Shown in pieces: positions 8,762 to 17,653 of a stretch of 64,000 nt of DNA (positions within the stretch are counted from its first letter, which is position 1; each line of letters begins with the position of its first letter). Position numbers and translations under genes: made by a program. Source of the stretch: Streptomyces canus (GTDB lineage: Bacteria > Actinomycetota > Actinomycetes > Streptomycetales > Streptomycetaceae); NCBI RefSeq assembly GCF_041435015.1, contig NZ_CP107989.1:2790001-2854000 (forward strand), written 5' to 3'. The notes under the pieces were generated by a model. It was given only the letters and a program-made list of their open reading frames with translations, was not told the origin of the DNA and did no database searches.

Positions 8762-10243
8762 ATGCCGTTGTCGCACGACCACATCCGCACCACCGTCGAG
8801 ACCTACCTCGCTCGCCACCCTCACGAGCGAGAACAGCTCGGCGGCCTCCTGGACGCCCTCGACCGTCCCACCGACATCGCCAGCCGGACCACCTTCACCG
8901 GACACGTCACCTGCGGCGCAATCGTCATCGACCCCCTCGGCCGCGTCCTGCACGTGCTGCACCTGGCCAGCGGGAAGGTCCTCGCCCCCGGCGGACACAC
9001 CGAGCCCGAGGACGAGTCCCTGGCAGGGGCGGCGCTGCGGGAGCTGCACGAGGAGACCGGGATCCCGCCCCAGGCCGTGGCACCGTGGCCCGGCTACGAG
9101 ACCGTGCCCTTCGACATCGACACCCACGACATCGACGCCCACCCGGGCAAAGGCGAACCCGGCCACCAGCACTTCGACCTCCGGTTCCTCTTCCACCTGC
9201 ACACCGCCACAGAGGTGCCGGTGGTGCAGGAAGAAGAGGTCGGTGGCATCGAGTGGCGGCCCGTGGACAGGGTGACCTCCCCCTCCCTACGCGAGAAGCT
9301 GCTCAAGCTCCCGCCCGAAACCGAACCGGAGACCGTCAACGCCTCCGCCCTGATCTACAACGACCGCGGCGAGTACCTGCTCCACCTGCGCGACTACTTC
9401 CCCGGCCGAATCTGGGAGCCGGGCATGTGGTCCCTGCTGGGCGGCGGCCGAGAGCCCCAGGACGCCACCCTGGAACACACCGTGCGGCGCGAACTGGCCG
9501 AGGAAGCCGGCCTCAACATCGCCGACCTGACCCCGTTCGGCACCGAGTACGCCTCCGACGACGCCGGCGCGACCGTGGCCATCGCCATCTACGCCGGCCG
9601 CTGGAACGGTGACCCCCGCGAACTCCACCTGACGGAAGGGGTGATGCTGGCCTGGTTCGCCCCCGATGACCTCCACCGTCTCCGCATCGCGCCCACCACC
9701 AGCGACCTCGTACGGCGCCACGCCGCCAGCCTCCCGGCCAGCATCGCGCCGCAGAGCGGGCTCTCATCGAACGAGGAGCACCGCCCAGCTTCGCCGCACG
9801 GCACGGTCCTCAACGTCATCGGCGTCCACCTCTACCTGGAGCGGCCCGACGGAACGGTGCTGCTCGGGCTGCGCCACCCCAACTCCGCCTTCGCGCCCTC
9901 CACCTGGCACGCCCTGGCCGGCCACTGCGAGCAGGAGAGCGCCATCACCTGCCTGATCAGGGAGGCGCGAGAGGAAGCCGGCCTGCACATCGAACGAGCG
10001 GACGTCAAACTCGTCCACGTCGTCCACCACATCGACAAGGCTGGGGACCAGCCCCGCATGGGCCTGTTCTTCCGCGCTCGCACCTGGAGCGGCGAGCCGG
10101 AACTGCGTGAGCCGGACAAGTGCACTAAGTGGAAGTTCTGGGACCCCGCCACGCTGCCCGACAACCTCGTTTCCTACACCCGCCAAGCCATCGCGAAGAT
10201 CCAGAACGGGGACCTGTACAGCGAGACGGGCTGGCCCGCATGA
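8762..10243 (+). CDS. Tandem triple-Nudix hydrolase
   Basis: ATG at 8762 after GAGGT. The 493-residue product carries three Nudix boxes: GGHTEPEDESL...RELHEETGI (about 77-101), GGGREPQDATL...RELAEEAGL (about 226-250) and GHCEQESAI...REAREEAGL (about 386-407). All three keep the REXXEE metal-binding core; the third box is one residue short before it. Between the second and third domains is a hydrophilic linker. The stop overlaps the ATG of the next gene (ATGA, 10240-10243), so it is coupled to the kinase-dipeptidase gene. Three Nudix domains in one chain is uncommon; the substrate is unknown. Confidence 0.87.
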   Translation: MPLSHDHIRTTVETYLARHPHEREQLGGLLDALDRPTDIASRTTFTGHVTCGAIVIDPLGRVLHVLHLASGKVLAPGGHTEPEDESLAGAALRELHEETGIPPQAVAPWPGYETVPFDIDTHDIDAHPGKGEPGHQHFDLRFLFHLHTATEVPVVQEEEVGGIEWRPVDRVTSPSLREKLLKLPPETEPETVNASALIYNDRGEYLLHLRDYFPGRIWEPGMWSLLGGGREPQDATLEHTVRRELAEEAGLNIADLTPFGTEYASDDAGATVAIAIYAGRWNGDPRELHLTEGVMLAWFAPDDLHRLRIAPTTSDLVRRHAASLPASIAPQSGLSSNEEHRPASPHGTVLNVIGVHLYLERPDGTVLLGLRHPNSAFAPSTWHALAGHCEQESAITCLIREAREEAGLHIERADVKLVHVVHHIDKAGDQPRMGLFFRARTWSGEPELREPDKCTKWKFWDPATLPDNLVSYTRQAIAKIQNGDLYSETGWPA

Positions 10244-11508
10244 CCCGCACACCGAGCGGCGCACACCGTCGTCTGTCCACTGCAACTGCGGCCGGCCGTG
10301 AGAACACCCGTCTGGTGGTGATCCGCGGCGACTCGGCGTCAGGCAAGTCAAGCGTGGCCCAGGGCCTGCGAGATCACTACGGCCGCGGTATCGCGATCGT
10401 GGGCCAGGACGTGATCCGCCGGAACGTGCTCAGGGAACACGACACCGCGCGCGGCGCCAACATCGCCCTGCTCGGCCGGATCGCACGCGAAACACTGAAC
10501 GCCGGCTTTCACGTGGTACTCGAAGGAATCCTGTACGCCGACCGCTACAGCCACATGATCACCTCTCTGGTACGCGACCACCGCGGCGTCTCCAACTGCT
10601 ACTACCTGGACGTGCCGCTGGAAACGACGTTTGTCCGACACGCATCGAAGGCGCATGCCGCGTACCTGGCGCAAGTCACCGACAACCACCTCGCCTCCTG
10701 GTACCGCGAACTGGATCTGCTGCCCGGCAGTCTGGAGACCGTGATCCCGGCCGACAGCACGCTGCAGGACACCATCGCGCGAATCCTGCGCGAAACCGAC
10801 CTGGCCTCTGCCTCCCCCGTCCCGCCACCGCAGTGCAAGCCGTCACAGGGAGACTCGATGGACCTTCTGGTGTTGATGTCCGATCCGCGGGTCGCCGCGA
10901 TCCCGCTGCGCGAGTACGGGGAGCCGCTCGTCGACGTGCGTGACCACAGCCTCCGCGTCGATCCCCGCAAGCAAGACCCGCTGGGCGCTTTCGCCCACGT
11001 CCGCGAGCGCGTCCTCGCCCGGCTGGAGCACGCCCGCTCGCTCCTGCCCGCTGGCACCGACCTGCTGTTCATCGAGGGCTACCGGCCGCTGGTCCTACAG
11101 CAGCACTACTTCACCGAGTACCGGGACGAGTTGGCCGCCGCTCACCCCGACTGGACAGCTGAGCAGCTGCATCAGGCCGCCAGCCGGTACGTGTCGCCGC
11201 CGGAGATCGCGCCTCACTCCGCGGGCGCGGCCGTCGACGTAACCCTCATCGACCAGGACGGCCACGAACTCGACCTCGGCACCCGCGTCAATGCCTCCCC
11301 CGAGGAGAGCGACGGCGCCTGCTTCACTCACGCCCCGAACCTCAGCGATCGCGCGCGCCATCACCGCACGCTGCTGCTCAACGCCATGGAGAACGCAGGT
11401 TTTACCAACTATGCGACCGAGTTCTGGCACTTCTCGGTAGCGGACCGGTACGACGCGCTGATGCGGCAGGAGCCGCACGCGCGCTACGGACCGATCGAAC
11501 TGCCCTAG
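10240..11508 (+). CDS. P-loop kinase fused to VanX-like D-Ala-D-Ala dipeptidase
   Basis: ATG overlaps the previous stop. Residues about 25-190 form an AAA_33/zeta-type small-molecule kinase fold: Walker A GDSASGKSS, then GQDVIRRN and a helical lid. From about residue 207 the chain is a peptidase M15D (VanX-like) domain with zinc motifs HSAGAAVDV (HxxGxAxD) and EFWHF (ExxH). VanX enzymes cleave D-alanyl-D-alanine in the cytoplasm. An in-frame ATG at 10858 with GGGAG six to seven bases upstream begins the second domain, so it could be two cistrons without an intervening stop. Both active sites look intact. Confidence 0.8.
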   Translation: MTRTPSGAHRRLSTATAAGRENTRLVVIRGDSASGKSSVAQGLRDHYGRGIAIVGQDVIRRNVLREHDTARGANIALLGRIARETLNAGFHVVLEGILYADRYSHMITSLVRDHRGVSNCYYLDVPLETTFVRHASKAHAAYLAQVTDNHLASWYRELDLLPGSLETVIPADSTLQDTIARILRETDLASASPVPPPQCKPSQGDSMDLLVLMSDPRVAAIPLREYGEPLVDVRDHSLRVDPRKQDPLGAFAHVRERVLARLEHARSLLPAGTDLLFIEGYRPLVLQQHYFTEYRDELAAAHPDWTAEQLHQAASRYVSPPEIAPHSAGAAVDVTLIDQDGHELDLGTRVNASPEESDGACFTHAPNLSDRARHHRTLLLNAMENAGFTNYATEFWHFSVADRYDALMRQEPHARYGPIELP

Positions 11509-11638
11509 CGCGCTGGCATCCTCGTCCACTTCATCGCCACCCACGCCGATCCGGACGGACAGGAGCGCGGCCACCGCACCCTGACCCGGTTGCGATCCCA
11601 AGACCGCGACGGACGGAACACATCGAACGGAGGCACGC

Positions 11639-12541
11639 GTGCCTGACGACACCCAGCAGGCGATCCCAACTGTCCCGAGTCCGGCGACCGGAGGTGAACC
11701 ACAAGAGCACCACATGCACCTGCTCGGGCGGTACTACCGCCAAGTGGAAGCAGGCCGCAAGACGATCGAAGTGAGGGTGGCCACCCCGCAGAAGCGCGCC
11801 GTCGCAGTCGGTGACACGGTCGTCTTCCACGACCGGGACACCGGGCGGGAACTCGACGTCATCGTGCAGCGGATCACCCCGTACCACTCCTTCGAGGATC
11901 TGCTCAGCTCGGAGGACACCGTGCGCATCGACCCGGACGGGCCGCCCGGAGACCTGCTCGCCAACCTCCGCAGCACCTACCCGCCGGCCAAGGAAGCCCT
12001 CGGCGCTCTCGCCCTAGCCTTCGACCACCGCCCTGCCCGGCCCGGCCGCCCCATGCCGATGACGCCCACGCAGTACGCGCAGACCGTCCCCCACCACACG
12101 GTGTACGGCTGCCTCTACATCCGCGACGAGCACGACCGGCCGGTCCAGCTCCGCTCGGTCTATGGCTCGAGACTCTGGCAGTTCCCGGGCGGCAATCTGG
12201 ACGCCCCAGGCGAGGACCCGCTGCAGACCGCCCGGCGCGAGGCGGTCGAGGAGACGGGCCTCGAACTCGGTCTGGACACGCCGAAGCTGCTCCTGACGCA
12301 CTTCCTGCACGCCGGGCCGCGCCTGCCGCTGAACAAGGTGGGGCTCATCTTCGACGGAGGCCAGCTGACCGCCAGCCAGCTCGGCCGGATCCGACTCGAT
12401 CCCGCAGAGCACGACATGTGGGCCGTCCACGACCTCGCGACCTGGCAGGAGCTGATGGCGCCGCGCGCCTTCGCCCGCCTCGACGCCATCGAACGAGCCC
12501 GGCGCGGCGAGGGCCCCGCCTACCTGATCACGCACACCTGA
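11639..12541 (+). CDS. ASCH domain-Nudix hydrolase fusion
   Basis: GTG at 11639 preceded by GGAGG. The N-terminal part (about residues 22-115) has the ASCH pattern MHLLGRYYRQVEAGRKTIEVR, shortened here to its core GRYYRQVEAGRKTIEVR, followed by a VGDTVVFHD strand; ASCH is a PUA-like fold associated with RNA binding. The C-terminal half is a Nudix domain with box GGNLDAPGEDP...RREAVEETGL. It is the third Nudix gene in a row, 130 nt beyond the kinase-dipeptidase gene. The pairing suggests sanitation or processing of nucleotide or RNA-derived substrates; this is inference. Confidence 0.82.
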   Translation: MPDDTQQAIPTVPSPATGGEPQEHHMHLLGRYYRQVEAGRKTIEVRVATPQKRAVAVGDTVVFHDRDTGRELDVIVQRITPYHSFEDLLSSEDTVRIDPDGPPGDLLANLRSTYPPAKEALGALALAFDHRPARPGRPMPMTPTQYAQTVPHHTVYGCLYIRDEHDRPVQLRSVYGSRLWQFPGGNLDAPGEDPLQTARREAVEETGLELGLDTPKLLLTHFLHAGPRLPLNKVGLIFDGGQLTASQLGRIRLDPAEHDMWAVHDLATWQELMAPRAFARLDAIERARRGEGPAYLITHT

Positions 12542-12572
12542 TCTCCCCAGCACCCCCACCCAGGAGGCAACC

Positions 12573-13209
12573 GTGCCCGCCGAGGACACCAACACCCGGG
12601 CCTGGCAGATCTACGGCCAGCGCCAACTGGCCCGCGCCTACACCCCGCCCATCCCCGACCGGCTCGGCTGGACGCCCTGGGAAGGGATCGGACCGGGTGC
12701 AGAAGTCCTCGGTGACATCGCCGGCCGCCGGGCCCTGGACATCGGGTTCGGAGCCGGCCACCACGCCGTCCGACTCGTCCAGGCTCACGGAGCCCGCGTC
12801 ACCGGCATCGAGCTGTCCCCGACCCAGCATGAACGCGCCGCCTCCGCCCACGCGGACGTTGACGGCGTGGAGTTCGTCCAAGCAGACGTGGCCGAGCACC
12901 TGGCCGGAGCCGAGCCATTCGACGCCCCGTACGCGATCGGGCTCGCCTTCATCGACCCGCACCGCTCGCTGCCGGGACGGCCGGGCGTTCCTGCCCGCCG
13001 TGCACCTGGCCGCCGCGTTCCCGCATGTGGCGGGCGCGGTGGAGTACGCGGTGGTGTGGGAGCCGCGCCGCCAGCGGGCACTGCGCGGCACGCTCCGGCC
13101 GGACGGCGGGCAGCTGCTGCGCGCCAGCCGGTCCATCGTCCTCGACCACGGCCTCTGGCGTCGTTCCGATCGCGACGAGCGAAAGAAGACCGTCCGGGCC
13201 GTGGGATGA
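12573..13209 (+). pseudogene. SAM-dependent methyltransferase, frameshifted
   Basis: GTG at 12573 after CAGGAGG opens a class I methyltransferase: motif I ALDIGFGAGHHAV (about residue 50), post-I acidic GIELS and an FVQADVAE segment. The frame stays sensible to about 12960 (GLAFIDPHRSLP), then degenerates into Arg/Pro-rich shadow sequence. Sensible coding (GRAFLPAVHLAAAFPHVAGA) continues in the next frame to a stop at 13209. A single-base indel near 12960-12980, or a join to an unrelated remnant, explains this. It is probably inactive if the sequence is right. Confidence 0.65.
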
Positions 13210-13294
13210 CGCCCACTGCTCGTCTACCTGCCAGCGTCCAAGGAGGTCCTCCTGCGGCCTCGCCGCACGCAACCAGCGTCGAGACGCCAATACC

Positions 13295-13337
13295 TTGACC
13301 GTGACTCCAACCGCCCTTAGTACGGTGGGTCTAGACC
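13295..13337 (+). promoter_or_regulatory. Candidate promoter with palindromic operator
   Basis: TTGACC (13295-13300), 17 bases, TAGTAC (13318-13323), followed by the perfect palindrome GGTCTAGACC (13328-13337) over the expected start site. It reads rightward, but no intact + strand gene follows; only the remnant at 13868-14047 does. It may have driven a gene now lost. Confidence 0.35.
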
Positions 13338-13341
13338 GTAG

Positions 13342-13695
13342 CTACTCGTCGGTCAGTTCGTCCCAGGTCCCGGGCTTAACGCAGCGGCCGTTCCTCATCC
13401 GCAGCCCTGCCTGGATGCCGCCTCCCCACTTCTCCGTGTTGACTCCGCACGCCTGGGCGAACTCGACCACGTCGAAGTTGGCCCGCTCGGCGTGCGCAAG
13501 GACCTGGGCAGTCACCCACATCACATTCAGACGAAGTACTTCGGTCTCGTCCGAGTTGAGGACGGGTGTCTTCGAGCTCTTCTCGTAGTCCCGCGCGCGG
13601 TTGTGCCCCGCGCGATCGGGCCGATAGGGCGCATCAGTCCAGTCATGTTGCTTGATCTCTGCGGCGAACTCTTGAGCGAGACGGCTCAATCCCAC
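13342..13695 (-). CDS. Conserved-looking hypothetical protein
   Basis: Start chosen at GTG (13695) because GAGGAG lies five bases upstream; codons further upstream lack a ribosome site. The 117-residue product is acidic and mixed in composition, unlike a shadow frame (…EFAAEIKQHDWTDAPYRPDR…, …EVLRLNVMWVTAQVLAHAER…). No signal peptide, membrane helix or known motif was recognised. It is transcribed alone and is separated from the amidase operon by a gene remnant. Confidence 0.6.
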   Translation of the reverse strand: MGLSRLAQEFAAEIKQHDWTDAPYRPDRAGHNRARDYEKSSKTPVLNSDETEVLRLNVMWVTAQVLAHAERANFDVVEFAQACGVNTEKWGGGIQAGLRMRNGRCVKPGTWDELTDE

Positions 13696-13867
13696 GGATA
13701 CTCCTCGTGCAGACAGGGCAGGTCCGCGCATCGTTGCATGTGAGCTCAGACGGTTCGTGGACCCAGCGTGTCGCTGCGAGCCGCCGGACTGACTCCGATC
13801 CGGCGGGGCGGGCCGCTGCGACCTCGCACGCTCGGGCCCTGGTTTCCTTTCAGCCGGACTGGTTTAG

Positions 13868-14047
13868 CGATCCCATACCGTCATCAGAGGGCTGGGCTCC
13901 GCCGAGTATTGGCGACAGTTGAATCTTCGGCCTCACCAGTACGAAGCCTTGGACGACTTCTTCACTCGGTTCGAACCGCCTACCGCCGATGAAGACGCAG
14001 TCACATACAACGGTGACGTAGAGGTCATCCGCTCCGTGGTGCGATGA
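13868..14047 (+). pseudogene. Gene remnant, 3' end only
   Basis: A 59-codon open stretch between stops encodes natural-looking sequence such as SAEYWRQLNLRPHQYEALDD and DAVTYNGDVEVIRSVVR, ending in TGA at 14045-14047. No start codon with a ribosome site is present. It overlaps the end of the convergent amidase gene by 23 bases. Probably the tail of a deleted gene; family not recognised. Confidence 0.4.
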
Positions 14048-15473
14048 CGCCCTGGGCCGTTCCTCCGAGCAGGGGCGCCAGGTGCTCGGCCATCACGAGC
14101 AGGGTCCGGTCCGAATGAGCCGGTCCTACGAGCTGCACACCGATCGGGAGGCCGTCGGCGCCGTGCGCAATCGGCATGACCAGGCTGGGCAGCCCGACGT
14201 GGCTGGTGAGGTTCGCCCAGCCGGTCTGGTCGAAGAAGCTCCGTTCGGCGCCGTCGACCGTGAGGGAACGGCTCCCGGCCGGGATCGCCGCGGTGGGAGC
14301 GGCGGGCGTAATGAGGACGTCGTACTGACCGTCGGCGAAGAACCGGTGCCACGTCTGCTGGAGCCGGAGGCGCTCCTCGTTGGCGCGGAGCCAGACGCGG
14401 TGTGTCTGCGTGCGGTGGCGGAGGATAGCGGCCCGTGGGCTCGCGTCGTCCGGGTGCAGGTCACGGGCGGCGGCGAGTTCGGCCGCGCCTGCGGCGTCGT
14501 CGGTGGCGGCCGTCGCGGTGGCGTGGAGGAGCTGCTCGAAGAGGCGGAGGGATTCGGCGAAGCCGACCGGCCCCGCGGTGCGGTGGACACTGGCGCCGGC
14601 GGAGGCGAGTGTCCCTTCGAGGGCGGCGATAGCGTCGGCGGTGTTGCGGTCGACGGGGCAGTTCGCGTCGTCGGCCCACACCGCCACGCGGAGTTGGCCG
14701 ATCGGGCGCTGCGCCGTGGGCAGCGTGGCGCGCCAGGGGGTGTTCTCGTCGGGTGACGGTGTTGTCAGTGCGGCGAGGAGCAGGTCCAGGTCGCGGGGGT
14801 GGCGGGCGAGGGGGCCGGGGGTGACCATGTCGCTGCTGCTGATCCATCCCGGCGGTCGGGGGATGTGGCCGCGGGCTGGGACGAGTCCATGGGTGGGGCG
14901 CAGGCCGTAGACGCCGCAGTAGTGGGCGGGGAGCCGCAGGGAGCCGGCGAGGTCGCTGCCGAGGTCGGCGGGGGTCAGGTGGGCGGCGACTGCTGCGGCG
15001 GGGCCGCCGGAGGAACCGCCGGTGGTGTGCTTGGGGTCGTGCGGGTTGATTGTGGGGCCGAACAGGGCGTTGTCGGTGTGCAGGTCCTGGCAGTACGCCG
15101 GGGTGTTGGTCTTGCCCATGATGACGGCACCTTGGTGGCGGAGCCGTGCGACCGCGTCGGCGTCGCGTGCGGGGACGTGGTCGGCGAGGTCTTCGGCGCC
15201 GCTGGTGGTGCGCAGGCCGGCCGTCTCGAAGCTGTCCTTGATCGTGAGGGGAAGGCCGTTGAGGACGCCGGTGCTCTCTCTGCGGGCGCGGCGTTCGTCG
15301 GCTGCGTGCGCGGCGGCTCGGGCCGCGCTGTCGCCGCGTGTGACGACGGCGTTGATCTGGCTGGCGCCTATCTGGGCGAGGTGCAGGTCGAGCAGTTCGC
15401 GGCTGGAGATCTCGCCGCGGTCCAGGGCCTGGAGCTGGACGTGGGCGGGCTGTTGGGTGAGGTCGTTCGTCAT
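14025..15473 (-). CDS. Amidase signature family hydrolase
   Basis: 482 residues, normal length for the family. The Ser-cisSer-Lys triad is visible: K79 in LTIKDSF, S154 in TGGSSGG and S178 in DLAGSLR, within the amidase signature ending YGLRPTHG. The spacing equals that of GatA subunits, but no GatB/GatC gene is nearby, so a stand-alone amidase is more likely than a tRNA amidotransferase. Its ATG overlaps the stop of the upstream membrane protein gene by four bases (15470-15473), placing it as last gene of the XRE-ImmA-membrane protein operon. Substrate unknown. Confidence 0.88.
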   Translation of the reverse strand: MTNDLTQQPAHVQLQALDRGEISSRELLDLHLAQIGASQINAVVTRGDSAARAAAHAADERRARRESTGVLNGLPLTIKDSFETAGLRTTSGAEDLADHVPARDADAVARLRHQGAVIMGKTNTPAYCQDLHTDNALFGPTINPHDPKHTTGGSSGGPAAAVAAHLTPADLGSDLAGSLRLPAHYCGVYGLRPTHGLVPARGHIPRPPGWISSSDMVTPGPLARHPRDLDLLLAALTTPSPDENTPWRATLPTAQRPIGQLRVAVWADDANCPVDRNTADAIAALEGTLASAGASVHRTAGPVGFAESLRLFEQLLHATATAATDDAAGAAELAAARDLHPDDASPRAAILRHRTQTHRVWLRANEERLRLQQTWHRFFADGQYDVLITPAAPTAAIPAGSRSLTVDGAERSFFDQTGWANLTSHVGLPSLVMPIAHGADGLPIGVQLVGPAHSDRTLLVMAEHLAPLLGGTAQGVIAPRSG

Positions 15474-16678
15474 GCGGAGACTCGCTCAAGGTGGGGGGCT
15501 CGTGCGGGCTGGCGGGGCAGGTGGCGCGCGACGTCGAGGAGAGCGTCGATGTCGTCCATGGGCCCGGTGGTCTGGCGTTCAGAGTCGGCGAACTCGGTGA
15601 GCTGGTCGGGCTCCGGGCGGGCGCCGGCGGCCCTGGCGGCGATTCCGGCGAGGATCTGATCCGCCGTGACGGCCGCGGACAGATTCTTTCCGTGAAGCCC
15701 TCGGGCCCGGTGACGGGCTTCGCTGGCCTCGCGGACGGCGGCGTCGAGGTACTGGCGGATCACGAACCGGCCGTCCCGGATCTCGACGGCTCGGCGGTAG
15801 AGCCGGATCGAGATGCGACGGAAGCGGCGCCGCTGGGCCGGGTCGACCCTGTCGATCGGCAGTTCGATCTCGGGTGCCTCGCTGTAGAAGGCCAGCCATA
15901 GGGGGCGCAGGCCGTAGTAGCTGCGGTATTGCTTGATCCGGTACCGGACGCTCTGGGCCTGGTCGCTGATGGTGGGCACGAGCCAGCCGATCAGCGTGAG
16001 CATGGCGCCGACATCGCCGCAGGTCCAGGCAAAGCCCTCCCATTCCGTGAGGGAGGTGTCGAAGGCGCCGGCGATCACGTTGCCGATGCGGACGGCGCTG
16101 TATCCGAGGGTGACGGTCGCGCCGAGGGCGACGATGCGTAGGCCGACGCGGACGGACCCGCGAATGCTGCGGCGGGCCAAGCGCCAGCAGGCGCGGGCGA
16201 GGAAGACTTCGCCGATGGTGTAGGCCGTGACGTACAGGGTGAGGTACGCGGCGTACCAGTCGTCGTGCGCGTAGTAGAGCGTGAAGTCGATCGGATGCGG
16301 CGCGTTGGGCGTCAGCAGGGCGAACAGCACCAGCAGCCCGGCGATCACCGCGAAGCCGGCCCAGAGCCAGCGGCGACTGCGCCGGCGGGCTACCTCGGGC
16401 GGGGATCCCCAATAGGTGAGGACCACCTGTTGGCAGGCCAGGAGCGCGACCACGCAGCCCTGCGCGAGGGGCACGGAGATGTTGACGGTGCCGAGCACGC
16501 GGTCGAGGTAGTTCCACATCGGCGTGATGGAGAACAGGAACGAGAGCCCTGACAGCAGGAAGACAGCGGCCAGCGCGGCGGAGGCGGGGTCGCGGCGCCG
16601 GGTGGGCACGTCCCGCAGGAGGCAGAGGAAGCCGAGCGTCGCGACGACGAGGCTGATCGGGTGGAGCAGGTCCTTCAC
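15470..16678 (-). CDS. MAB_1171c-type multi-span membrane protein
   Basis: GTG at 16678 overlaps the stop of the ImmA/IrrE gene (GTGA). The 402-residue protein has about seven hydrophobic helices in its first 250 residues (SLVVATLGFLCLL, AALAAVFLLSGLSFLF, FAVIAGLLVLFALL and others), then a cytoplasmic helical domain (LPIDRVDPAQRRRFRRISIR). This matches the MAB_1171c putative transporter family, which in actinobacteria often sits beside XRE and ImmA/IrrE genes. Its transport substrate is not known. The coupling suggests a membrane partner of the regulatory pair. Confidence 0.78.
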   Translation of the reverse strand: MKDLLHPISLVVATLGFLCLLRDVPTRRRDPASAALAAVFLLSGLSFLFSITPMWNYLDRVLGTVNISVPLAQGCVVALLACQQVVLTYWGSPPEVARRRSRRWLWAGFAVIAGLLVLFALLTPNAPHPIDFTLYYAHDDWYAAYLTLYVTAYTIGEVFLARACWRLARRSIRGSVRVGLRIVALGATVTLGYSAVRIGNVIAGAFDTSLTEWEGFAWTCGDVGAMLTLIGWLVPTISDQAQSVRYRIKQYRSYYGLRPLWLAFYSEAPEIELPIDRVDPAQRRRFRRISIRLYRRAVEIRDGRFVIRQYLDAAVREASEARHRARGLHGKNLSAAVTADQILAGIAARAAGARPEPDQLTEFADSERQTTGPMDDIDALLDVARHLPRQPARAPHLERVSA

Positions 16679-17187
16679 GGCCGCGCCTCCCGTCGGCGCA
16701 GCAGCGTGTGCGTCACCCGATCCTGCACTTCGTCCCCGGAGGACTCGTCGCTGCGCAACCACCGGTCGATGATCCGGCGCTGGAGCAGCGATGCTAGGAG
16801 TTCGGTGTCTCGCTCCTCGTCCTCGTCGTACTTGGTGCGCCCCAACATCATCTGCACGGTGGCCGGGTCCACGCTGGTGATGAAGGCCGGAGCCAGCGCG
16901 GAGACCGGTCGGTTCTCGTGGTGGCCGAGCAGTAGGTGGCTGAACTCGTGGGCGATGATGTGGTCCTGGTGCAGGACGCTGGTCCACGGGTCGTAAAAAA
17001 CGTGGACGGCACTCTCTGTAACGGCACATGCCCCGCACACCGAGGGCGCCTGCTCCCGGGGCTCTAGGACCACCGTCCGTCCCGTGCGGCGAGAGACCTC
17101 GTCGCTGAGGTCGCGGATATTGGTGACGTGCGGGAGCTTCAGCTCGGCCAAGAGGTCAGGCCGGCGCAGCCTACGTGCAGACCACAT
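16675..17187 (-). CDS. ImmA/IrrE-type metallopeptidase
   Basis: ATG at 17187 after AAGGAAAG. 170 residues with a zinc peptidase motif in IIAHEFSHLLLGH (HExxH, about residues 80-84). ImmA/IrrE enzymes cleave or inactivate partner XRE repressors; the gene just upstream (17222-17653) encodes an XRE protein. The stop overlaps the start of the membrane protein gene. The family and pairing are well established; the inducing signal here is unknown. Confidence 0.82.
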   Translation of the reverse strand: MWSARRLRRPDLLAELKLPHVTNIRDLSDEVSRRTGRTVVLEPREQAPSVCGACAVTESAVHVFYDPWTSVLHQDHIIAHEFSHLLLGHHENRPVSALAPAFITSVDPATVQMMLGRTKYDEDEERDTELLASLLQRRIIDRWLRSDESSGDEVQDRVTHTLLRRREARP

Positions 17188-17221
17188 TGCTTTCCTTGAT
17201 CATTTACTGAACTGCAGCCGT

Positions 17222-17653
17222 TTACGCGCCAGTTGAGGGCGGCAACCCCTCGGATTTTCGTACGCTCTCAACGATCCCCAAGACCGCATCCTTTCCGTCT
17301 GCAGAGACGTCGGATAGGCGAAGAAGAACGTTCTTGATCTTCGCGTCGCGAAGCAGGGCGAGCAACTCAAGTTCCTGCACGGTCTTTTCGGCGACAGCAT
17401 CGTCGAACCAATAGGCGGGGTCCACGCCGAAGAACCCTGCGAGCGCCTCGAGATGACGCTTCGTCGGGTTATCGCGCTGCCCGGTCCGCAAGAGCCACAG
17501 GTACTGCCCCGACAGCTTGCCCAGCCCTCGCTTCTCCATCAGTTCGGCCACTTCAGCGTTGCTGTAAGGGCCGCGATCGGGCGGGTGCACAGTGTCGAAC
17601 AGGCGGTTTAGGCGATCCATGAGCCCCTTGGGGCTCACCTGACCTTCGGCCAC
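17222..17653 (-). CDS. XRE-family HTH regulator
   Basis: 143 residues beginning GTG at 17653 (an alternative GTG lies five codons in). Residues about 30-80 form an XRE-type helix-turn-helix: NAEVAELMEKRG, LSGQYLWLLRTGQR, NPTKRHLEALAGFFGV, followed by YWFDD, typical of Streptomyces XRE proteins paired with ImmA. It is the first gene of a four-gene minus-strand operon. About 750 bp of non-coding DNA separates it from the divergent mobilisation operon, so it may control either direction. Confidence 0.83.
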   Translation of the reverse strand: MAEGQVSPKGLMDRLNRLFDTVHPPDRGPYSNAEVAELMEKRGLGKLSGQYLWLLRTGQRDNPTKRHLEALAGFFGVDPAYWFDDAVAEKTVQELELLALLRDAKIKNVLLRLSDVSADGKDAVLGIVESVRKSEGLPPSTGA

